A stretch of 64,000 nt of DNA from Hydrangea macrophylla (GCA_033977485.1 CM066982.1:35318218-35382217), one strand, 5' to 3'. Counted from the first letter of the stretch, positions 45,641 through 56,604 are shown. The notes: a model not told the origin generated them from the letters alone. A program made the numbers and translations.

Positions 45641-46704
45641 TTCATCATCTTCCTCGTTTTTTTCCCTGTTCTCAATTTCAAAGTGTATTTTTACCCATTT
45701 CCAGATTCTGATTCAAACGATACATGTAATATATGGATCTCTTCAGTTTTCCGCGTAGATTAAGAATACGCAATCAATTTAAACAATTACGGATTATATC
45801 TCTAGATATTCACAATTAAAGTGAGGGTGTCAAAACTTTAAATCAACGGTACGTCGCGATACGGATGAATTACTGCGTAGGATTCGAACCACAACTTATT
45901 GGGACTAAGATCTTTCATTCCCAATTTACAGAATCGATTTGATTAAGTTTTACAAAACTCCATTTTTAAGCTCCCATGGTGTATCTATATATATACACAT
46001 ATATACACACATATATGAACTGAAATATACATATATAAACATGGCGAGTGAGTTTATAATACTCACAGAGGTTAATTATACAGAGAATTGAGACCGAGAG
46101 TATCTGTTGAATAATCCGTCAAATTTTCCAACGTCCTTGATTCTACTCCTTCTCTTGATTGATATAACTATGTATCTATATAAGCTACTGTGTGTAGGTA
46201 TGTATCATCATATAGAATGGTTTATGGGTGTGTAATGTCTTGAAAGGTCAAGAGAATTGAGAGATGGTTGAGATACTGTGAGAGTTTGAGAGGAATTAGA
46301 GACTGTGAGGGAACGAGAGTCATTGCAAACATATATACTGATACGTAAATTTGGGCTCCAAGCAAAGCCCGAAAATTACCCGGTGAGGTTGAGCTCACGT
46401 GCTCCCTCACCCAAGACGCGGTATAGACGCAGATTAAAACATAAACTGGTATTTTACGGGAAAAATAAAATACAGAAAATTATATTAGCGTAGGAATTAA
46501 ATTCCTGGTTTATACAAAAATATAGATATTGCATTTAAAACCACAGAAAGTATTTTCTATATTTATGGAAATTACAGTTTGACCCCAAATAAATATTTAT
46601 AAATAGAAATTAAAAAGGAAATATTTATTTATTAATGAAAATGAAATACAGGGTGTGACATCATGTATCGTCACTTTCGACCTATCTGTGGCCGAAATAG
46701 CGAT

Positions 46705-47658
46705 TTATTTCCCTTCCCTCTGTTTTGGCACCGCTTCTTGGTCGGTCAAATCTATCTTTGGCCTTGGCCTTGAAAGCTTGGTTAAATCGGGCATAACCAT
46801 ATTAGTGCCGGTAATTTGAGGAAACAGATTTGCATCAATTCCCATGGCCTTGTCCGAGAACTTGAAAACTCCTTTCTCCACGTTTTCCTGTATAAAATTA
46901 CAAAAAATAACGCAATTATTAGTGGAGTGCTTCCAGGAATTGTGCCATTTACAGTATTCTTTATTTTTTAGGTCATCGGCCTTGGGGATCCGATGGCCTT
47001 CACTCAGCTTGATCACTTTATCGGCCAATAAGGCATCGAATATTTGATCAGCCATGGTTATATCAAAAGTATAATTTTTTCCCGCCTCGAACGCCATTTT
47101 CTTTGCAGCGGCATTATTGTTGATAGGCTTACTCAAGGCGTTGCATACAATTGGCCATTTACAGATCAACTCGGCCATATCGCTCTCTGTTTCAAGGTCA
47201 CACTCTGCTAAGTGGACCTCGTAATTAGGGTCCTTATAATATGTCCCTTTGGAGGAGTTCTTCTTCTCCTGCTCATCCAAAAGGATACGCTCGTAACAAC
47301 CGGCCTGTGTGGCCAGTTTGAATAAGTCACGGAAGTCAGTTCCTTCAAACCTCTTGCGAAGTTCAAAGGACATGCCCCCCATGGCCATTTTAGCATATTC
47401 TTCCTCAGGCAAAACTGTCTTGCACCGATACTTTGCCTTACAGAAACGGGTTATGTAAGTTTCTACGGTCTCTCCTACTAATTGCATCATCCTGAATAGG
47501 TCTGCCAGCGATGTTTTGGGCTCAGTCCTATAGAACTGGCCGTGAAATAGCTCTTCCATCCCTTGCCAAGTTTGCACCGAATTGTCGTGGAGATTGACAT
47601 ACCACAAAAATGCCATGCCCGTTAGCGAGTTTGGAAATAGTCTCAACTTTAATGGGAC
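46705..47658 (-). pseudogene. Tat gag, C-terminal part
   Basis: Capsid protein of the element. Minus-strand reading contains VPLKLRLFPNSLTGMAFLWY, then ELFHGQFYRTEPKTSLADLF and FCKAKYRCKTVLPEEEYAKM, the Ty3/gypsy Gag core. A knuckle-like CKWHNSWKHSTNNC (C-x2-H-x4-H-x4-C) lies at about 46910-46955. It stops at 46705-46707. The Athila solo LTR (TSD GTTAC) splits it from the N-terminal part; the first codons of the open frame come from that LTR. Confidence 0.88.
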
Positions 47659-47663
47659 GTTAC

Positions 47664-48987
47664 TGATCTTGTCAGAATCAAGATATAAAAAGTATACTTT
47701 ACTTTTCAAAAGATTTGCAGTGTGGAAGTAAAGGTCGAACCCACAGGGATTGGTTAACTACAGCGACTTAATTTTAAAACCTAACTTTAGTTAATTATGA
47801 AAAACGGATTTTGATTTGATTTTAATTAAACTAATAACAATAAAACTAAATCTAAACTATGAAAGCAATTAAAGTTGTTTTAAATAATGTTTAAGGGAAC
47901 CTAGGATTGCAAATCCACCACTAGCTTCATAATAGGAATATTTATGAATTACTTTAGCTTATTACATTGGATGATAATGGGGAATTGTAGCTACAAGCCC
48001 AATTCCTCCGACAAGAAGATAATCATGGTTCAAGCACCAACATAATCCATCTTCGGTTAGCACGAATTATCCCACACTAAACTAGGGTTGTGATCTAATC
48101 CGTCTAACCTAGGCATGGACTATTCGGATACTTGATAGCACAAATCAATAAAGCACCATCACATGTAAACAATCTAAACAAGCACATCAAGCATAGATCG
48201 TTGAGCACATCACAGTCAAAATAGATCTAAGACAAGAATAAATTCTGAAAGTAATGATTTAATCACTATAAGTACGATTTATTTATAAAAATCCTCTAAA
48301 CATGTGACTGTCATCCATACATACTAAACCAAAAATAAGAACATAAATAAAACCCTATTACTCGTCTAGGGCTTCATTGAAACCCTAGATCTATGATCTA
48401 GCCGTCCATGGAAGTGATGGATGGCAAGTAGTTGATGGAGGAGGCCATGGAAACCCTTGGTCTTCTTCTTCTTCTCCTTGCTTCCCTCCCTTCAATGGCT
48501 GGAAGTATGGTTTTATATTGTGTGTATATTAATTGCCAATAATGTCTAACCCTTTAATTGTAATAAAATAGGGTATATATAGATTTACAACAAGTTTTGG
48601 AAGCCTTCCTAACCTGAAACGGACTGAAACTGATGTAATTTACAGTCTAGACGTCGTTCAGCAGTTTCGTTTGCACAGGAGTCTTCAGTATACTGAAATA
48701 CGCAACTTTGATTTTTACACATATCGCGCGAGCGGACCGCGCAAGCGCGACATTTGGGACTTCGCGCGCGCGGATCGCGCGAGCGATTTTGGCTTTCTCG
48801 CGCGCGCGACTTGGCTTTTTCAGCTTCTTTTCTTCTGCTTTTTCACCCTATTTAGCCTGGTTGAAGTGATTTCTTCCAAATCCTGTCAAAAACTAGAAAA
48901 CAAAGTAAAAATATACAAAAACCGGATAAAAAGGAACTAACAGATGCTCGTTAAGGCGTATAAATAGGATTTGTTCTCTCCCGATCA
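47664..48987 (-). repeat. Athila-family solo LTR inside Tat gag
   Basis: TGATCTTGTC...CGATCA, 1324 bp, with perfect TSD GTTAC (47659-47663 and 48988-48992). Homologous along its length to the Athila LTRs at 5066 and 12191, but more diverged from them than they are from each other. CpG-rich block at 48724-48812. No gene. Confidence 0.93.
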
Positions 48988-48992
48988 GTTAC

Positions 48993-49917
48993 TGCCCACA
49001 TGGCCGCATTGAACAATAAAACGGCCAATATACTCGACTGAAGACTGTTCACTCTCTCCAGAAAATAGAGTGAAATTTGGTACTTTTTACCCCTGAGGAA
49101 ATATAACTCGGTCAATTTCAGGGGGATATGGCCGTCTGTACGTCGGCCTTTCCCGTCTTCTCATAAACGGGCCATACACTTCATGTATAGCCGCTACCAA
49201 CTCCTCCCTATTGATGGGTTGTGGAGCTATGGGCTGAACATTCCTCAATGGGGGTACCAACGGTGGTGTCCCTGTTGTTGATTGTTATTGGCTTGATGGG
49301 GGCCAAAATCCACCATTGTTCCTTTGCCCCCCATTTGCGTGACCTGAAGGGTGTGTGTGGCCGACTGAGCTTTCAGTATGGCCTATAGATAGACCAAAAG
49401 CTGGTGTCGTCGATTCGTTGGGATCAGTGACTATCGATTCGCTAGTCATTCCAGTCTGTGACTCAGATTGCTTGCCTGAGCCATTACCCTCCCTAAGATT
49501 CGGACAGATGTAGGGTGGGTCTTTCGGCTTATCGGACTTAAGCAATGCGCCATAGCCCAATCCGTTGACTTGCTCTTTGCTGCCTTCGGCCTTATAGGTT
49601 TCTATCAACCTGCCGATCATGTCCGACAGGCGGTCCAACTTTACGTGGGTGGTCCTTGTCTCCATGACCAGATCAGCTTGGCTTTTAAGAACATCGGCCA
49701 TTTGGTTGATGACTGATTTGAGATTGCCCATTGATCCTATGAGCGCGTTGTATTCCTGCCATATGGGCTCAACGTTCGTTCTCGCGGCTTCTGAAATTGC
49801 CTCAAGAGTGATACTGCCGTCTTGTGGAGAATGGCCGGTACTTTCCTCCACAGGTGGGTCCATGGGAGAATCGTCTTGGCCGTTCTTGGTTGTCTGTTTG
49901 TCTTTCTTCGGAGGCAT
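48993..49917 (-). pseudogene. Tat gag, N-terminal part
   Basis: Starts MPPKKDKQTTKNGQDDSPMD at 49917, only 37 nt from the LTR end, and includes a helical stretch with VMETRTTHVKLDRLSDMIGR. TAA at 49285-49287 interrupts it; beyond, the reading goes on with NREELVAAIHEVYGPFMRRR and VPNFTLFSGESEQSSVEYIG, which joins Gag core homology on the far side of the solo LTR. Start chosen because it is the first ATG after the PBS. Confidence 0.85.
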
Positions 49918-49932
49918 GGCTTGACACTGTGA

Positions 49933-49950
49933 GTCCCACCGGGCGTGCCA
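49933..49950 (-). other. Tat primer binding site
   Basis: Minus strand TGGCACGCCCGGTGGGAC, four bases (TTTT) after the LTR end. I cannot assign the primer tRNA with certainty. Confidence 0.75.
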
Positions 49951-49954
49951 AAAA

Positions 49955-51106
49955 TGTTTGCTGTAATTTGCGCGGGCGTGCCAGAGCCAAATGGGCTCGG
50001 TGTGTGTGTGTGTGAGTGTAAACTAATTTCCTAAACACTTGTGTGAGTGATACACAAGGCTTTATGAATCTGACTTCTAAACGGTGATTGTATGTAGTGA
50101 GTAGGAGAGTACCCTCACCATAAATTCTTTAGCAGTACTGAAGCGCACAAGGTAAACAGTGTTAAGAGAGTTTATCAGATAAACAATCACAAACGGATTA
50201 ATAAAGCGTAGATTTTATTAAATGTTTGGAAAAAATAAACAGATCTAAAGAACAAACCAGAGCAGACTCATTATTCAAAAGAATAAAAAAAAAGAAATAA
50301 CAAAACAAGGCAGACCTATTTGCTATGTGTTGAAAAACATAAAGACTTGAATGCCTTGAATGCTTCGAATGCAGTGTGGGTGCTGTTTTCGAGATGACGC
50401 GGAGTCCTCTGCTTGGTTGGTCTGCTTGAATATTTATAGCGGCCTTGGATGATTCCTGATTAGAAAAGGACTCCTTAGCTTGCGCCCCAAGCTGCGCCGC
50501 TGATTGGCTGATGGTGGAAGAGACTTTCCTTATCTCTGACTCCTACCTTATCCAGGTTCTGATTGAATCAATCCCTTTAATTTAGGGATCAACCGTCTAA
50601 ATGCAGCTGGACAGGATTAGATTCATTTCCTACACGGACTCTTGTTTCCAAAATTCTGAGATGATGTCATCCTGACAGCTGTGGATAGCACCGCCTTCTC
50701 TTTTCAATCCATCGGCCTTGTCAATTACTCTCCTGACTGAATCAGGCTTGCCTAATTAAATACCTTCTTCTTTCATGTCCGATTACCCTTCTATGAAGGC
50801 ATATGGCCAATCGGACTGCTATATCCATCCTTCATTACACGGTGTCCGATTGGCCATCGTGTTACCTTAATCCACCATCGGGCTAACACTGCCTTAAGTT
50901 ATGTTATTCCAAAGCCCGATAATCCTCACACATGTTCGTCTTTCCCATCGGGCTCACCTCACAACACCCAACAGCCTTGTACCTATCATCGGTCTTACGT
51001 CTACGCTTAAATCCAATGAGTCATATATTCCCTAGCCCGGCCTCATCTCTATCCAGTCTTACGTGGCTCGGGCTAAAATACCTTTGACGGTTTTTGGGTG
51101 CAAACA
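49955..51106 (-). repeat. 5' LTR of Tat element
   Basis: 1152 bp, TGTTTG...CAAACA, adjoining TSD GAGAC (51107-51111). PBS on its left side makes it the 5' LTR of a minus-strand element. Confidence 0.93.
50431..50438 (-). promoter_or_regulatory. Candidate TATA box of Tat 5' LTR
   Basis: Minus strand TATAAATA, conserved at 32155-32162. It would start transcription near 50400 on the minus strand, about 450 bp before the PBS. Confidence 0.6.
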
Positions 51107-51141
51107 GAGACATTCTCTAAATACGTTTCTAAAATTTTCAT

Positions 51142-51426
51142 GGGTTAAATACATTTTACACTCTTGTAGTTTGTCACTTATGTCAGTTTTGTCCCTGTAA
51201 TTTAGAAAGTGTCACTTTAGTCCTTGTAGGTTCACAAGTGTGTCAAATAAGTTCTTTAGTGATGAATAATTTTGTCACTGAAAGTAAAACATTTGTCACA
51301 AAATGTGTCTGAGTGACTAAAATGACACACTTATGAAACTATATGGATTAAAATTAGACTTTTTAAACTACAGGGATCAAATTGACACAAAGAGAAAACT
51401 AGGAGGGTGTGAAATGTGGTTAAGCC
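51142..51426. mobile_element. TIR MITE (285 bp)
   Basis: Ends GGGTTAAATACATTTTACACTC and its near complement GGCTTAACCACATTTCACACCC (shown in shortened pairing: GGGTTAA/TTAAGCC), flanked by AATTTTCAT and AATTTTCAA, an 8-9 bp TSD. TSD length fits Mutator- or hAT-type. Internal inverted segments (TGTCACTTTAGTCC / GACTAAAATGACA) extend the fold. Confidence 0.8.
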
Positions 51427-51609
51427 AATTTTCAACTAGTTTAAAGACTTTTACATAGAGCAAAGTTCAAAATTTAAAAGAATGTCTCAAAAATTCAAAG
51501 AGATTTGAGAGATTTTCTAAAATGTCGTTGAAGTCTCTAAGATTCAGAGACATTGTCTAAAGCAATGTTCAAAATTTGAGAGAATGTCTCTAAAATTTGG
51601 AAGGAGAGC

Positions 51610-51775
51610 ATTTTTGATCACCCAAAAAATGTTTCACCAATGCTCACTCAAGCATTCTATTGGCCAATGCAGTAGGACCTAGGATTAAACAATGATGTTT
51701 AATCATGGGTCCCACTGCATTGGCCAATGGGATGCTTGGGTGAGCATTGATAAACGATTTTTGGGTGAGCAAAAG
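51610..51775. mobile_element. Foldback MITE with about 70-bp arms
   Basis: Left arm (51610-51680) and right arm (51705-51775) pair over about 70 bp with few mismatches, including CATTGGCCAATG-type palindromic parts. The loop is only about 25 bp. Ends TTTTTGATCACCC and GGGTGAGCAAAA. TSD not resolved. Confidence 0.82.
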
Positions 51776-52476
51776 TAATTTCATTTCGAAGTATGTTTCA
51801 GAGACAATTGAGAAATTTTCTAAAATGTCTTTGAAGTATTTAGGTTTCAAAGACATTTTTTGAGTTATCCATTTTTGAGTTCTCTGTTGCTTCGTTTGCA
51901 CAGAAAATATTGGTTCAACAAGTTACCTCCAAGGCACATCAATGTTAACAATGAGAAAACAATTTCTATCTGTTGCAAGCAAAAAAAAAAAAAGAAACAA
52001 AGAACACATCACCTATTTACTCACATAGGAAGGTGATCATATGATCAATAGCATTTAGATCAACATCAAAGCTAAGTCAAGATTCTTATACCTAAATATA
52101 TGCCTTCAAAATATCTCTGAAAATCATTCCTCTACCCTTTCAATAGTCATTTTTCAAAATGTCTCTGAAAATCATAATTTCTCTGAATTTAAAAGACATT
52201 CTCAAATACCTATGCAAATCATACAATCTTTCTAGATTTGCAGAGACATTCTCGGATTTTAGAGATTTTATCTGAAAATGTCTTTGAAAATCACAATAAT
52301 TTTCAGAGATATTCCCCAAAAATATCTTTGAAAGTCACCAAATATATCTAAATTTTTAGAGATATTATCAAATTTTGGAAGATTCTTTATGAGAATGTCT
52401 TTGATTTTTTTTAGTTTAGAGACATTCTTCAAAAATGCCTTCAAAATTTTCAGAACTAGAGACAGTCTACAAGTTA

Positions 52477-52682
52477 CTCTGTCCATCCCATTTTTTTGTG
52501 ACCACTTTTTTTTTTTAGCCGTTCAAAAATAATGATCACTTGGACTATTAAATGCATATATTTAATTCAGTTTTGAACACTAGCCTCACTAAATTTAAAA
52601 CATATATATATATATATATATAAGAGTACTTGTTTACTTAAAAAATTGGGTATACTAGTCACATAAATTGGAGCAAATGGAG
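52477..52682. mobile_element. Stowaway-like MITE
   Basis: 206 bp with ends CTCTGTCCATCCCA and GGAGCAAATGGAG, flanked by TA on both sides. CTCC(C/G)TCCGTCCC-type TIRs with TA TSD mark Stowaway (Tc1/mariner). Contains a (TA)n run at about 52602-52621. Confidence 0.85.
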
Positions 52683-53181
52683 TATATAAATTTATTTTTT
52701 TTCTAGAATTTATTTCCAATATTGGTCTTGTTGAAATATCTCGACTTACTGATTCCAAATATATAATTATCTTATTTTATTTTAATTATTATTATTATTA
52801 TTATTATTATTTTTTTTTTTTATCAAAATGAGATTTATATTGTTTGGAAGATATAGCAAAGTTGGAAAAGGCAAAAAAAAAAAAAAGTGGCATCAACATT
52901 TGACTGTGGACATGCATACACATGCTGACATCAACATTCGAGGTCCATGCATCATTCTTATGAGCACAGCGCGTGCATGCTGGAGGGTTATTTCTCCAAA
53001 AAAATTTTAAGGACCTTACAAATTGAAAATATTTGTGAACCTAATTGGTTGAACCTTATTTACTATGAAAGTTGGACCAATCCCCCTAAAATAAAAGAGT
53101 TGTTTCCATAAAAAAAATGTATAAAAAAGACTTAATTATTAAATTAGTGTGTTTTGAAACTTAAAGACAGAAACAGAGTAA
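52683..53181. other. AT-rich spacer with (ATT)n microsatellite
   Basis: An ATT repeat and T run at about 52784-52822 and an A run at 52873-52886. A 60-codon frame at 52828-53010 has no recognisable similarity. No gene seen. Confidence 0.5.
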
Positions 53182-53672
53182 ATCGTCGTTACTAAGAATG
53201 ACTCTATAGAGTCGTCATTACTAAAAACGACTTTTTATTTTAAAATCGTTATTACTAAAACCGAGTTTAAGTAAATAAATTTTTTTTTTATTTTCTACGA
53301 AAATACCTATTTCTAAAAAAATGAAAAGCTTTTAAGTCGTTTTTACAAATGACTTTAAAACTGTCGGTTTTATTAAAAACGACTAAAAAGTCGTCATTAT
53401 GAAAAACGACTCTAATATCGGTATTACTAAAAGCGACTTTAAAGTCGTTCTTGGTAAAAACGACTTATTTAAGAAATGACATTTCCAGTGCTTTGTTCAA
53501 TCAATGTAGCTTTTACCATCTTAAAATTGGTTTGACCAAAAACGATCTTAAAGTCGGTTTAGTAAAATCGATTTTAAGGCTAATTACTCTGTATGATCAG
53601 AGTGTTGTCAATCAAATACCAGACTGGAAAAGTTCCGCCACCCTAAAGTCGGTTTTAGTAAAAACGACTTTA
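53182..53672. repeat. Array of GTCGTTTTTACTAAAAACGAC-type inverted motifs
   Basis: About 15 motifs AAAGTCG / CGACTTT joined by TTTTTA.TAAAAA, in both orientations, over 490 bp, so many local hairpins can form. It lies 260 bp upstream of the MULE reading frame and may be the subterminal repeat region of that element or of another TIR transposon. Confidence 0.75.
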
Positions 53673-53839
53673 GGTGTATAAACCATTCTCTTCTGACCTT
53701 CTCTTCTTCCCCTTGTTCGATATTTTCCTTATTCTTATTTCTTTTTCTTCCTTCATGGTTGTTTGTAAACCTTATTGTGTTATTGTGGTTTTTCTCTAAA
53801 AGTTTCTTCGTTAAACAATGTCGACATTTATTGCATTTT

Positions 53840-53842
<3 letters not shown>

Positions 53843-53871
<29 letters not shown>

Positions 53872-53872
53872 G
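53843..53872 (+). repeat. Run of 30 G
   Basis: Uninterrupted G30 followed by CGGGTGG. It can form G-quadruplex. Its exact length may be an assembly or sequencing artefact. Confidence 0.85.
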
Positions 53873-53933
53873 CGGGTGGCGTAGTATGATAATGGATCAC
53901 AACAAATGAGGTGTTAAATACAATATTCCAGCC

Positions 53934-55730
53934 ATGGATATTCAAGAAGTGAATCACGGAACAACCCTCTCTGAGTTAGTTCAGTTGGTATATCATAAAG
54001 TAATCTGTGATTGTGAAATTGTCGATTTGAAATTCACTTGTAGATTTCCAGTTAACCAATACGGAGCTGTCATGAATTGCATGGCTCTTTTCATAATGGA
54101 TGATTCAATACTAGATAAGGTACTTCATATTCCTTCATTATTTTCGGCAGTAAGATGTGTTGAGGTGTATGTTGAGAAGGTCCATCATGTTATAAGACCC
54201 TTGGTGCAAAGGATACAATCTGGACCATTTACTCGACTGCTGACACAAGGGCCCGAAAACTTTAATGTTGAGTCCCCTTGTTTGTCCCCTTTGAATTTAA
54301 ACGAAGACTACGTCCACAACTTTGATGGGTATTGAAGAAGCTCACATTACTCAGAGTTCTACGGAAGGTACAACAATCTGTCAGAAGTTCATGTAAATGA
54401 AGGTCCTAGTTGTAGCACTCCGAACTTTGAAAGTGCAGTTCCTAGCTTTAGGGCTCCAAACTTTGAGAGCGGTTATGACTTCAGTAGCCAGAATCTACGT
54501 GAAACGATGTCAACCGATGAAGGGTATATGAATCCTGTTGAGCAGCTGGTAAGGCTTGAGGACAATGCTCAAGATATTACTGCAGACTACAGCGGTGCGC
54601 ATACAGAATATCCCTTAGAGGAGGAGGAAGAAGTGGAAGAGGGATGATGGGTGGTTCAGATTCTAATGAAAAAGGCGAAATAGTGGGTGGGCAGGGTGCC
54701 ATAACGCCATCTCCCCCTCATGTGCAAGAGCTTCACAGTCCAGTCCCATTCTTCACTGACCTTGACGAGGTGGGGTATGAGGGTTGTGAAGTTACTACTC
54801 GTGATAGCAATCGTACTTTGTCGAATATGGGACTCTGACAAAGTTGAGTTAAAGAAGAAAATGACATTCATAGATAAGCAGCATCTCCAGGAATGCGTAA
54901 AGTTTTATCATACAAAGAATGACCAACAATACCAGGTAGTTGAAACAAATCCAAAACTTTGGGTGGTTCAATGCAAAAATAGGTGCACATAGCGCTTGCG
55001 GGCAACAAAAAAATTAATGACTGGTGGTTTTCAAATTACACAGTATAACGGCGACCACCACTGTGTGTACCCGCACAATAGCCAGGACCACGCTAACCCA
55101 GATATGAATCTTATAGCAAAATTAATCATGGGTTATGTGCAACATGATCCATGTATGAAAATCACTTTGATTATTGAAAGGGTGAAGGAAAGCCAGAAAT
55201 TCACAATCTCATACAAAAAGGCATGGCGTGCGAGAAAAAAAGCTATAGAGATGGTTTTTGGAGACTGGGACAAGTTTTACAGAAAATTGTCTAAATTTAT
55301 GTCAGCTCTTCAGAAATACAACCATGGGACAGTGGTGCAATGGAAAACGAATCCTACGGCCACCCATGATGTGGTCAAGTTCCAATACTTGTTTTGGGCC
55401 TTCAAACCTTCAATTGACGGGTTTACTCATTGCCGTCCAATAATTTGTGTGGATGGCACCCATATTAATGGCAAATACAAAGGCAAGATCCTTGTAACCA
55501 TGGGGATAGACGCTGATAACAAGATATTTCCTCTTGCATTTGCAATTATTGATGAAGAGACCATTCCTAGTTGGTCATGGTTCCTAAGGAACCTAAGTAC
55601 ATATGTTGTCCGTGGTAGGCAAGGCATATGCCTAATATCTTACCGACATTCTGCTATAATCAATGCAGTTCAGAGATTAACAGAGTGGCGTGAGCCCAAT
55701 GCGTATCATCGATTTTGTTTAAGACACTTG
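53934..55730 (+). pseudogene. MULE (Mutator-like) transposase, 3' truncated
   Basis: N-terminal MULE domain at 53934-54335 (MDIQEVNHGTTLSELVQLVY). An acidic linker (about 54400-54640) contains EEEEEVEEG followed by a stop. The Mutator DNA-binding domain lies at about 54840-55090 (FIDKQHLQECVKFYHTKNDQ; CT-stop-RLRATKKL). The MULE catalytic domain at about 55380-55730 has RPIICVDGTHINGKYKGKIL, IDADNKIFPLAFAIIDEE and WSWFLRNL. First catalytic Asp present (55452-55454). The second, in family form ISDRH, is TAC (Tyr) at 55641-55643. The third, Glu, is lost because the Ogre-like LTR starts at 55731. Stops at 54333, 54646 and 54990 and frame changes also break it. It would have cut and moved its own TIR element. 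Confidence 0.92.
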
Positions 55731-56557
55731 TGTAGACACCCCATTTTGTCAGCTATCGGATTTAGGAGACCCATAGCTTGGTGGTTCACAATGATCGTAA
55801 AAAAAGGACTCCTGGAAGTCAGCTCTATCACTCAGAATGCTCAAATTGACCAAAATGCCCCTGAAAGCTCGAAAACTCCCAGATTTGGCCCCGAAGTTCT
55901 GAAAACATGCTATGTCGTAAGAAAAATGATAAAATGAGTTTTTAAGTAAAACCGGATGAAATCGTCAGCTCCCAAAGACCCCCGGAAGTCCCGGAAGTTC
56001 CCCGAAAGTCCCCGTTGACCGGTTTGACCAAGGTTTGATCAAGTTTGACCAAAATCGTCTGAATTCACCGGAATCATTAGAAAAGTATTAAAATGAGTTT
56101 AAAAAAGAATCGAGCGAAAACGTCGGCTCCTAGGAGCTCCCGGAGGTTCCCAGAATTTCCCGGGAATCCCAGGTTTGACCAGTTTGACCAAGATTTGACT
56201 TTGGAATTGGGGCACCGAAGCAATTTTCAAATATTTTTCATGGATACTAGAGGTTAATAGCTTTCCAACGGTATATCGCACATAATTCTTGGATTTAAAA
56301 CGAATTTATTATGGATTTCCAAAGCCGAAAAAAAGCGATCAAATCGGCTTTTATCGCGAATACCGTAAAACTTTTCAAAGTGACCTATCCCCGAACTATT
56401 GTTTATGTAAAGTAGACTCCATTACCTTTCCAACGGTATATCACAACCTCAACTTGGAGTTCGTACGCATTTTCTGTGAATTTCGGACGAAATAGGGCCT
56501 TTTCGCGAATATCAGAACCTCAGGGGGCCTAAACAGCATTATCTGGATGATGGAAGA

Positions 56558-56604
56558 GCAGTGCCGCCGCGGCACTGGCCCACTGCCGCCGCGGTACTCC
56601 CCTC
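56558..56604 (+). repeat. GC-rich direct/inverted repeat in Ogre-like LTR
   Basis: CAGTGCCGCCGCGGCACTGG followed at once by CCCACTGCCGCCGCGGTACT. The halves can fold on CCGCGG. The counterpart at 3631-3670 in the left copy keeps the structure with several base changes. Located about 140 bp upstream of the candidate TATA. Confidence 0.7.

Larger units (their letters stand above)
44238..46660 (-). repeat. Solo LTR, 2423 bp, copy 2
   Basis: TGTCACGCCCTG...CAGGGTGTGACA flanked by perfect TSD TCATG (44233-44237 and 46661-46665). Inverted relative to copy 1 and similar along its length. Contains seven minisatellite units and a CpG-rich block. No internal retrotransposon sequence, hence a solo LTR. 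Confidence 0.93.
31676..51106 (-). mobile_element. Tat-lineage Ty3/gypsy element with antisense gene and three nested solo LTRs
   Basis: LTR-to-LTR element on the minus strand. LTRs are TGTTTG...CAAACA, 1154 and 1152 bp, with target duplications GAGAT (31671-31675) and GAGAC (51107-51111), one mismatch. Minus-strand order from the right: PBS, gag, linker, protease, RT, RNase H, second RNase H, integrase, then an opposite-strand gene, PPT and 3' LTR. The duplicated RNase H domain is a Tat hallmark. Removing the three solo LTRs leaves about 13.2 kb. All frames are broken. It inserted into the short-motif array at 31675/51107. Confidence 0.93.
51107..52470. repeat. AGAGACATT/AATGTCTCT motif array, right part
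   Basis: Continuation of the 31528-31675 array. Dozens of GAGACATT, AATGTCTCT and TTTGAAAATGTCT motifs in both orientations, in clusters at 51107-51135, 51470-51600, 51785-51860 and 52100-52470. Two MITEs interrupt it. Looks like the subterminal region of a TIR DNA transposon. The 51861-52100 part is plain AT-rich sequence. No gene. Confidence 0.6.

Noticed and set aside
35205..46660. A single large transposon with 2.4-2.5 kb terminal inverted repeats
   Set aside because: Each repeat has its own 5-bp TSD (GTTGG and TCATG) and each lies inside continuous Tat sequence, so they are two separate solo LTR insertions that happen to be inverted.
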